Positions 1-4,898 of a stretch of DNA of 5,582 bases are shown here, in pieces. Numbering within the stretch: the stretch's first letter is position 1; the number at the start of each line of letters is the position of its first letter. Origin of the DNA: Thermoleophilia bacterium (GTDB lineage Bacteria > Actinomycetota > Thermoleophilia > Gaiellales > F1-60-MAGs149); the NCBI GenBank assembly GCA_016462095.1, contig JAEMTW010000021.1, positions 1 to 5,582 on the forward strand, given 5' to 3'. Made by a program: the position numbers and the translations under genes. The notes beneath the pieces were generated by a model that made no database searches, was not told the DNA's origin, and saw only the letters and a list, made by a program, of their open reading frames with translations.

Positions 1-561
1 GTCCTCGGTCGTAGCCTTCGTCCGCTCCACTTCGTTGTCTCACCCCCACCCATCCACCTGCGTCGTTTCCCCGGCTTGCGGCTGAAGGTCGACTTGGATG
101 GTGTCGAGCCAGGATTGCCGATCGACGTCATCGATTTTAAAAATCAAGGGACCGGCGAGCTCGTGCGCAGAGCATTCGATCAATATCCAGAGGCGCTATT
201 CGAGGACCCGCCGCAAATCGTTGACGGTCTTCGGGTCAGTTGGGACACTCAAATTCAGACTGCGGAGGATATCCGCCGATTGCCGGAACGACCGGATGCC
301 ATCAACATCAAGCCGGCACGAATCGGAAGCGTCCGTGCGCTGTTCGAGATTTACGAGGAGTGCAGATCGAGTGGGATCGCGATGTACGGTGGTGGCCAGC
401 ACGAGCTCGGCCCTGGGCGCGCCCAAATCCAGGTTCTTGCCTCGCTCATTCATGCGGACGGGCCCAACGATGTTGCGCCCTCGGACTACAACGCGACAGA
501 TCCCCCGGAGCTACTGACACCGAGTCCGCTGGTGCTCGAGGAATCGCCTGGATTCGTCTAA
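1..561 (+). CDS. Enolase-superfamily protein, C-terminal barrel (5' end outside window)
   Basis: The frame is open from base 1 to TAA at 559-561, giving 186 visible residues. The gene therefore starts left of the window, and a TTG at 76 is not needed as a start. Counting from the first visible codon, the landmarks fit the metal-binding barrel of the enolase superfamily: LKVD with Lys29, VIDFK with Asp45, LFEDPP with Glu68, VSWD with Asp82, and INIKPARIGS with Lys104. Glycine-rich MYGGGQHELGPGR follows at about 128-140, then LASLIHADGPNDVAPSDYN. Asp45, Glu68 and Asp82 are the likely Mg2+ ligands; Lys29 and Lys104 are the likely acid/base lysines. Such enzymes act by abstracting a proton next to a carboxylate, but the substrate cannot be told. 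I associate this particular form with actinobacterial proteins lacking a firm function. The spacings Lys29-Asp45 and Glu68-Asp82 are short for the superfamily, so the protein may be compacted or decaying. It is convergent with egtB. Confidence 0.75.
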   Translation, partial: VLGRSLRPLHFVVSPPPIHLRRFPGLRLKVDLDGVEPGLPIDVIDFKNQGTGELVRRAFDQYPEALFEDPPQIVDGLRVSWDTQIQTAEDIRRLPERPDAINIKPARIGSVRALFEIYEECRSSGIAMYGGGQHELGPGRAQIQVLASLIHADGPNDVAPSDYNATDPPELLTPSPLVLEESPGFV

Positions 562-580
562 GACGTCCGTTGGGGTGTGG

Positions 581-1774
581 TCACACGAGGTCGGCTGCAC
601 AACGAATGCCCGAGAAAATGTGGCGCCGCTGTGGGTAGTCCCAGTTACGGAAGGTCAACCGCGCGACGACAGGATCCGAAACCCATGAGCCGCCTCTGAG
701 GACGCGATATTCGTCGCCGAAGAAAGGCTCCGAATACTCCGGGTACGGGAAAGCCCGAAAACCGGGATAGCCGGCGAAGTGCGAGGACGTCCATTGCCAG
801 ACTGCGCCGCTGAGGTGTTCAAGCATCGGACCGTAGGTACGCGCCGCCTTTTCCCATTCCTGTTCGGTGGGAAGCCGTTTACCGGCCCAGCGCGCGTAGG
901 CGTCAGCCTCGAACCACGAGACGTGCTGAACCGGCTCGTGCGGTGGCACCACTTCGTGCTGGTCGAAACGCTGCCGGCAGGTTTCATGGTCGGTGCGTTC
1001 CCAGTACAGCGGGCCGCCGACGTGCTGTTCTTCTTGCAACCAGGCCCAACCTTCGTCGTTCCAAACGCTGCGATCCTCGTAGCCTCCAGCATCGATGAAC
1101 GCCTCGTATTCGGCGTTCGTGACCAGCCCACGGTCGATTCGAAACGCGGGAATCACGGCCTCGTGTTGAGGGAGTTCGTTGTCGTAAGCCCAGGGGCTCT
1201 CCAAGCCCGCTCCCAGCAAGCACGGACCACCCTCGACGATGATGTCGCCTGTGGCTGAGACAGTTGGCGGTCGTGATGGTGCCGGAGCGGGAAGCCCTCC
1301 GATTTGCAGAGTCTGCGTCATCGTCTCGATGTGCTGCAGTTCGTGTTGAACCACCATTCCGAAAATGAAGCTCTTCTCACCCAACGGGTCTTTCTCATCG
1401 AGCGACAGTTGAGGCAGGAGGTCTAGGACTTTTTGACGGACGCTTTCCAAGAACGCGTCGGCGGCCTCGGGATCGAGCAGCGGTAGTTGATCTCGCACAC
1501 TGCGTTCGTTGGCGAAGGCGTCGTACACCTGATCGTGGTCGGCGTGTGCTGGTGATTGTCCGCCCAGTTCTCGAAGCAGCCACAACTCTTCGAAATGGCC
1601 GATGTGGGCGAAGTCCCAGATCAGCGGCGACATCAAGGGGGAGACCTGTTTGATCAGGTCCTCTTGGGAGAGCGGCGCGATCAGGCTTGTCGTGCGCCTG
1701 CGGGCGCTCTCGAGTGCCGCCGTAATTTCGAGGGTCAGATCTAACGGATGTGACTTTAGATTTTGTGTCGCCAT
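581..1774 (-). CDS. egtB: EgtB, hercynine oxygenase of ergothioneine synthesis
   Basis: EgtB is a cytoplasmic non-haem iron enzyme that uses O2 to join gamma-glutamylcysteine (or cysteine) to the imidazole of hercynine, making the sulfoxide precursor of ergothioneine. The 397-residue protein has an N-terminal DinB-like domain (about 15-160) and a C-terminal formylglycine-generating-enzyme-like domain (about 175-397). The three expected iron ligands are visible: His57 in WDFAHIGH, and His144 and His148 in QHELQHIE. Family motifs follow: HVSWFEADAYARWAGKRLPT (284-303), EWEKAAR, WTSSHFAGYPGF, YRVLRGGSW and RNWDYPQRRHIFSGIR near the C-terminus. I chose the ATG at 1774 because homology begins after it; an in-frame ATG at 1828 would add 18 unrelated-looking residues. 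Neither start has a well-spaced Shine-Dalgarno. Oddities: about 35-45 residues that usually contain YPWG appear absent after EKAAR, and VWQW replaces the usual VWEW. No egtA, C, D or E is in view. The name is secure; activity is inferred. Confidence 0.95.
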   Translation of the reverse strand: MATQNLKSHPLDLTLEITAALESARRRTTSLIAPLSQEDLIKQVSPLMSPLIWDFAHIGHFEELWLLRELGGQSPAHADHDQVYDAFANERSVRDQLPLLDPEAADAFLESVRQKVLDLLPQLSLDEKDPLGEKSFIFGMVVQHELQHIETMTQTLQIGGLPAPAPSRPPTVSATGDIIVEGGPCLLGAGLESPWAYDNELPQHEAVIPAFRIDRGLVTNAEYEAFIDAGGYEDRSVWNDEGWAWLQEEQHVGGPLYWERTDHETCRQRFDQHEVVPPHEPVQHVSWFEADAYARWAGKRLPTEQEWEKAARTYGPMLEHLSGAVWQWTSSHFAGYPGFRAFPYPEYSEPFFGDEYRVLRGGSWVSDPVVARLTFRNWDYPQRRHIFSGIRCAADLV

Positions 1775-1790
1775 AATGCTGACTTTCGCG

Positions 1791-1810
1791 TCAGCTGCAC
1801 GTGTGGCTGA
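1791..1810. promoter_or_regulatory. Candidate operator dyad centred on CACGTG, upstream of egtB
   Basis: The 20 bases form a near-perfect dyad around CACGTG: eight of ten symmetric pairs match, and the other two are T-G/G-T. It lies 17 bases upstream of the egtB ATG on the minus strand. Its outer arms contain the TCAGC/GCTGA element repeated nearby, and one arm also pairs perfectly with GCTGAC at 1778-1783 across six bases. This looks like a binding site for a dimeric regulator or a hairpin in the egtB leader. The function is inferred from symmetry and position only. Confidence 0.35.
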
Positions 1811-1832
1811 CAACCTCCAGAAGCACATTGAG

Positions 1833-1930
1833 CCAACTGACTTGGGGTTTTACAGCGCCGCTGCCTGCTGGCACCCGGCCGTTTCGGTCGGGCGGGCTTG
1901 GCGGAAAAAGCCGTATTCGTGGTCAGTTGG
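1833..1930. repeat. 9-bp inverted pair enclosing a GC-rich hairpin
   Basis: CCAACTGAC at 1833-1841 is exactly complementary to GTCAGTTGG at 1922-1930. Between them, at 1874-1892, CCCGGCCG and CGGTCGGG form an 8-bp stem with one wobble around a TTT loop. A weaker CGG/CCG pair flanks AAAAAG near 1902-1913. Together they could fold as a closed domain of about 98 bases in RNA, or bring protein sites together in DNA. There is no T-run after the inner hairpin on either strand, so it does not look like an intrinsic terminator. I recognise no known riboswitch class. Confidence 0.35.
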
Positions 1931-1960
1931 TGGCTGCATGCCGGTGGCGGTCAGGATTCG

Positions 1961-1984
1961 CTCATCCGCAGCCGCCTCATCCGC
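1961..1984. repeat. Direct repeat CTCATCCGC x2 upstream of the MMPL gene
   Basis: CTCATCCGC occurs at 1961-1969 and again at 1976-1984, a 15-base period. The second copy abuts GATAAA at 1985-1990, the best -10-like box for the transporter gene, so the repeats cover the spacer and -35 area. No good -35 hexamer is seen. This arrangement suits an activator or repressor binding tandem half-sites, but it may be chance. Confidence 0.3.
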
Positions 1985-2020
1985 GATAAATCTGTTGCTC
2001 GACGTTACCCCCTTCTCTTG

Positions 2021-2031
2021 ACGAGGTCTCC
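2021..2031 (+). promoter_or_regulatory. Ribosome binding site of the MMPL gene
   Basis: ACGAGG at 2021-2026, with core GAGG at 2023-2026, lies five bases before the ATG at 2032. This supports that start, as does the expected N-terminus: a short cytoplasmic segment rich in Arg followed at once by the first membrane helix. Confidence 0.7.
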
Positions 2032-4161
2032 ATGGAACGCCTAACCCGGTGGGTTCTCCGCCACCGCCTGATCGTCGTCGTGTTCTGGTTGTTTGCGCTC
2101 GGTGGCGGTATGGCCAGCGCAGCGGGTATCACCGACGTCTTGTCGCAGGAGTTTGCGGTGCCCGACAAGCCGGCGTTTGCAGCGAACGAGGCAATCGTCG
2201 CGGACTATGGCAATGGCGGCGAGATGCCACCTGTTGTGCTCGTTACGACGGTTCCTGAGGGCGCGAAGATCAGCGACGCTGCAACCACGGCGGAGCTGCA
2301 GGGCGTGCTCGATTCGGTGCTGAAGTCGGCACCGAACCTCCGCGTGATTGGCTATCCCGACACGCTTGATCCACGGTTTATCAGCGAGGACGGAAGGACG
2401 ACGTTCGCGTACGTCTATGGACCGGCCGCTGGCGGGTTTAGTGAGGCTCCGGTGGCATTGCCTGCGATCGAGGCAGCCGTTGCGGACGCCACGGTCGCTG
2501 GCGCCCCGATTGCGTTGACCGGCATTCCGATGCTGACCGGCGAGAGTGGCGGCGGCGAGGGCCCGAGCCTGCTGATCGAGGTGTTGTTCGGCGGCCTCGG
2601 TGCACTCGCGGTGCTGATCTTCGTGTTCGCATCGTTCTTGGCGTTGACGCCGCTGATGGTCGCGCTCGTGGCGATCCCGTCCACGTTTCTCGTGCTGGGC
2701 ATCCTCGCGCGGCTGACTGACGTCTCCATCATCGTGCAGTTCCTCGTCGGCCTGATCGGCCTTGGCGTCGCGATCGATTACGCCCTGCTGATCGTGACGC
2801 GGTGGCGAGAAGAGCGAGCTCTCGGTGCCGAGGGTGACGAGGCCCTCGTGCGTGCGATGAAGACCGCCGGGCGAGCCGTCGTCGTCTCTGGCATCACCGT
2901 GGCAATCGGACTGCTCGCGCTCGTGATCCTGCCCGTGCCGTTCCTGCGCAGCATCGGCTATGCGGGCATGCTGATTCCGACGATCAGCGTGCTGGTGTCG
3001 ATCACGCTGCTGCCCGTTGTGCTCGCCACCATTGGCCCGCGCCTTGAATGGCCGCGCATCCGACATGAAGACACCGCGAGTCGCGGTTGGACACGCTGGG
3101 CCGAACTCGTCGTACGGCGACGCTGGATCGCTGCGATCGTTGGCATTGCGATCCTCGCGATACTGCTCGTACCTGCCTCGCAGATCGTCATCGGGGAGCC
3201 CGCTGCCACCTCGCTGACCTCGTCCGGACCACCACGCGATGCCCTTCTCTCACTCCAGAACTCGGGAATTGGCGACGGCGCCGTGACGCCGATGGAGGTG
3301 ATCGCCACGACCGCCACGGCAGCGGCGACCGCGCAATCGCTCGCCGCCGTCGAGGGAGTCAGACTCGCCGTCGCGCCAACTGCGGCCGGCTGGCAGGCGG
3401 ACGGTACGACGCTGATCGAGGTGATCCCGCAAAACGACGGCGCCACACCGGAGGGGCGGGCTACGATCGATCGCGTGCGTGCTGCCGCTGAGCAGCTCGA
3501 ACCGGCTCCACAAGTCGGCGGTGTCGGCCCTCAGAATGACGACTTCATTAGCGCCGTCTACGGGTCGTTCCCACTGATGCTGCTGATGATCGGCGTCATC
3601 ACATTTATCTTCTTGGCCCGCGAATTCCGCTCGCTCCTGCTCCCACTGAAGGCCATCATCCTCAACCTCTGCTCCGTCGGTGCAGCCTGGGGAATCATGG
3701 TCTGGGCGTGGCAGCAGGGCAACCTGTCGGAGGCGGTCTGGGGGATCGAGGCGACCGGCGCGATCACCTCGTGGCTCCCGCTGATGGTCTTCGCGTTCCT
3801 CTATGGCCTGTCGATGGATTACGAGGTCTTCATCTTGGCGCGAATGCGCGAGGAGTACGACGCGACCGGTTCGAACACGAAGGCGATCGTGACTGGCATT
3901 GGTCGCACCGGCAGGCTCGTGACGAGCGCTGCGCTGGTTCTCTTCCTCGCCTTCGTTGCGCTCGGCGCCACGCCCGAGACGGCGGTGCGGATCTTCGCAA
4001 CCGGCTTAGCGGCAGGCATTCTGCTGGACGCCACGCTGATCCGCGCACTGCTCGTACCGGCTCTGGTGTCGCTCTTCGGCAACTGGAATTGGTGGATGCC
4101 TGTCTGGGCCGCCAAGATCCTTCGGGTCGAGCCGTCGCTGCCGAACCGCAACGCCGGGTAG
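2032..4161 (+). CDS. MMPL-family (RND superfamily) membrane transporter
   Basis: This 709-residue inner-membrane protein has the two-fold MMPL layout. A basic N-terminus (MERLTRWVLRHR) leads into helix 1 (about 13-31), an extracytoplasmic loop (about 32-180), helices 2-6 (about 183-335), helix 7 (about 364-383), a second extracytoplasmic loop (about 384-512) and helices 8-12 (about 513-680). The proton-relay pairs expected in helices 4 and 10 are present: Asp249-Tyr250 in GLGVAIDYALLI and Asp596-Tyr597 in YGLSMDYEVFILARMREE. The end has the usual LLDATLIRALLVPAL and NWWMP motifs. Such proteins use the proton gradient to export lipids, siderophores or drugs; the substrate here cannot be read. 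It is smaller than mycobacterial MmpL3 and has no long cytoplasmic tail, resembling the roughly 700-residue forms common in actinomycetes. Divergent from egtB, it stands 95 bp before the nitrile hydratase genes, with no partner lipoprotein or regulator in view. Confidence 0.93.
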   Translation: MERLTRWVLRHRLIVVVFWLFALGGGMASAAGITDVLSQEFAVPDKPAFAANEAIVADYGNGGEMPPVVLVTTVPEGAKISDAATTAELQGVLDSVLKSAPNLRVIGYPDTLDPRFISEDGRTTFAYVYGPAAGGFSEAPVALPAIEAAVADATVAGAPIALTGIPMLTGESGGGEGPSLLIEVLFGGLGALAVLIFVFASFLALTPLMVALVAIPSTFLVLGILARLTDVSIIVQFLVGLIGLGVAIDYALLIVTRWREERALGAEGDEALVRAMKTAGRAVVVSGITVAIGLLALVILPVPFLRSIGYAGMLIPTISVLVSITLLPVVLATIGPRLEWPRIRHEDTASRGWTRWAELVVRRRWIAAIVGIAILAILLVPASQIVIGEPAATSLTSSGPPRDALLSLQNSGIGDGAVTPMEVIATTATAAATAQSLAAVEGVRLAVAPTAAGWQADGTTLIEVIPQNDGATPEGRATIDRVRAAAEQLEPAPQVGGVGPQNDDFISAVYGSFPLMLLMIGVITFIFLAREFRSLLLPLKAIILNLCSVGAAWGIMVWAWQQGNLSEAVWGIEATGAITSWLPLMVFAFLYGLSMDYEVFILARMREEYDATGSNTKAIVTGIGRTGRLVTSAALVLFLAFVALGATPETAVRIFATGLAAGILLDATLIRALLVPALVSLFGNWNWWMPVWAAKILRVEPSLPNRNAG

Positions 4162-4194
4162 TCGCACGGCGCAAGGCGGTTTGACGTGCCCATC

Positions 4195-4220
4195 GCTGGT
4201 TCCACACAGGTGGAATCAGC
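4195..4220. promoter_or_regulatory. 11-bp inverted repeat upstream of the nitrile hydratase genes
   Basis: GCTGGTTCCAC at 4195-4205 and GTGGAATCAGC at 4210-4220 are complementary at ten of eleven positions, the exception being a G-T pair, around the loop ACAG. The dyad begins 33 bases after the transporter stop and sits immediately upstream of where a -35 element would fall for the -10 box at 4245-4250. No T-run follows on the plus strand, so an operator or activator site is favoured over an intrinsic terminator, though a hairpin ending the transporter mRNA by another route remains possible. Confidence 0.5.
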
Positions 4221-4244
4221 ACCAGAAACGCTCCCACCAGGCGT

Positions 4245-4250
4245 TATAGT
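4245..4250 (+). promoter_or_regulatory. Candidate -10 box (TATAGT) for leaderless nitrile hydratase mRNA
   Basis: TATAGT matches the -10 consensus TATAAT at five of six positions. With standard spacing, transcription would begin at 4257, the A of the beta-subunit ATG. There is no Shine-Dalgarno in front of that ATG, which fits a leaderless message, a form common in actinomycetes. No clear -35 hexamer lies 17-18 bases upstream, so an activator at the adjacent dyad may be needed. This is inferred from spacing. Confidence 0.45.
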
Positions 4251-4256
4251 TTCTCC

Positions 4257-4898
4257 ATGGACGGCGCACACGACCTCGGTGGCATGCAGGGCTTCGGCCC
4301 CGCGACGTGGCCGGGTGCGGAGCAGGCGCTGCCGAACGATTGGGATGCCCGCGCCTTCGCTCTCGCGGTGACGTCGAGTTCGCAGAGCACACACGCCTTT
4401 CGCCACACGATCGAGCGGATGGGGCATGCGCGCTACCTCTGCGTGTCGTACTACGAGAAGTGGCTGCATGAGGCGGAGCAGGCACTGGTCGAGACCGGGG
4501 CGATTACGCACGCCGAGGTGGACGCGTGGGTCGATCGAATTGCAGCTGGTGAGCAGCCGCCTCGTCGAGAGGATCCCGTCGCGACGGCGCAGCTACTCGA
4601 GGCGATGGCCACGAGCCACCCGATGCCCCCAGCCGCTGCCGCAGCATTCGCCGTCGGTGATCGTGTTCGCGTGCGACGCATGCGCCCGGCGTGGCACACG
4701 CGCTGCCCGCGCTATCTGCGCGGCGCGACCGGCGAGATCTTCCGCATCCAAGGCGATGACGGTGTGCCCGACGTAAACAACGCCGAGCGCGAAGCGGTCT
4801 ACGCCGTCCGTTTCGAGGCGCACGACCTGTGGGGCGAGGACACGGGCGACCATGTCGTCCTCGCGGATCTTTGGGAACGCTATTTGGAGGCCGCGTAA
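4257..4898 (+). CDS. nthB: Nitrile hydratase, beta subunit
   Basis: This is the non-metal-ligand subunit of the cytoplasmic enzyme that hydrates nitriles (R-CN) to amides. The 213-residue length is normal for the family. The N-terminus MDGAHDLGGMQGFGP is the family hallmark and fixes the start. Residues 28-115 are the helical domain, with HAFRHTIERM (46-55) and YLCVSYYEKWL (60-70). After a Pro/Ala-rich linker (about 121-130), the C-terminal SH3-like barrel begins at FAVGDRVRVRRM and includes AWHTRCPRYLRGATGEI (145-161) and LWGEDTGDHVVLADLWERYLE. Arg49 and an arginine of HTRCPRYLRG (149 or 152) probably hydrogen-bond the oxidised cysteines of the alpha subunit, as known for family members. Beta before alpha is the usual order of cobalt-type enzymes. 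The TAA shares its last A with the alpha ATG. No Shine-Dalgarno is visible; see the -10 box at 4245. Confidence 0.95.
   Translation: MDGAHDLGGMQGFGPATWPGAEQALPNDWDARAFALAVTSSSQSTHAFRHTIERMGHARYLCVSYYEKWLHEAEQALVETGAITHAEVDAWVDRIAAGEQPPRREDPVATAQLLEAMATSHPMPPAAAAAFAVGDRVRVRRMRPAWHTRCPRYLRGATGEIFRIQGDDGVPDVNNAEREAVYAVRFEAHDLWGEDTGDHVVLADLWERYLEAA
4886..4890 (+). promoter_or_regulatory. Strong ribosome binding site of the alpha subunit
   Basis: GGAGG lies inside the end of the beta gene, seven bases before the ATG at 4898. It decides the alpha start: a longer in-frame ATG at 4829 would add 23 residues that overlap the beta gene and resemble nothing in the family. The TAATG overlap adds translational coupling. 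Confidence 0.85.

Larger units (their letters stand above)
1775..2031. other. Divergent intergenic region between egtB and the MMPL gene
   Basis: This 257-bp stretch separates two divergently transcribed genes, so it should hold both promoters. I see no credible small gene in it; the short open frames are extensions of antisense frames without a family match or a well-placed ribosome site. It is unusually rich in repeats: GCTGAC or its complement at 1778-1783, 1790-1795 and 1806-1811; a CACGTG-centred dyad at 1791-1810; a 9-bp inverted pair at 1833-1841 and 1922-1930; a GC-rich hairpin at 1874-1892; and a direct repeat of CTCATCCGC at 1961 and 1976. No sigma-70-type promoter for egtB is convincing. 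Confidence 0.8.

Noticed and set aside
133..145. AT-rich palindrome GATTTTAAAAATC
   Set aside because: It lies inside coding sequence for the conserved IDFKN segment, so protein coding accounts for most of it; a single short palindrome gives no evidence of a site.
562..586. Possible bidirectional terminator between the convergent enolase-like gene and egtB
   Set aside because: The gap is 19 bp and shows only a GTGTG/CACAC pair with a two-base loop, which is too tight and lacks a T-run.
779..1258. Plus-strand open frame antisense to egtB
   Set aside because: The composition is that of a reverse-strand shadow and EgtB motifs lie opposite throughout.
1814..1818. GGAGG on the minus strand upstream of egtB as its ribosome site
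   Set aside because: It lies about 40 bases before the ATG at 1774, and no in-frame start codon sits at a working distance after it; the nearby GTG is out of frame.
1874..1892. GC-rich hairpin as an intrinsic terminator
   Set aside because: No T-run follows on either strand, and both flanking genes read away from it, so no transcript needs to end here.
2041..3066. Long open frame of 341 codons on the minus strand, antisense to the transporter gene
   Set aside because: It is a shadow of a GC-rich gene: its product is dominated by Arg, His, Asp and Gln with no family motif, while the plus strand has clear MMPL motifs over the same bases.
4181..4209. TTGACG at 4181 as a -35 element
   Set aside because: At 17 bp spacing the -10 position would read ACACAG inside the dyad loop, a poor match; TATAGT at 4245 is too far away.
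3819..4511. Minus-strand open frame of 230 codons spanning the transporter end, the spacer and the start of the beta gene
   Set aside because: It has no recognisable domain and runs across two well-identified plus-strand genes; an absence of stops in GC-rich DNA explains it.
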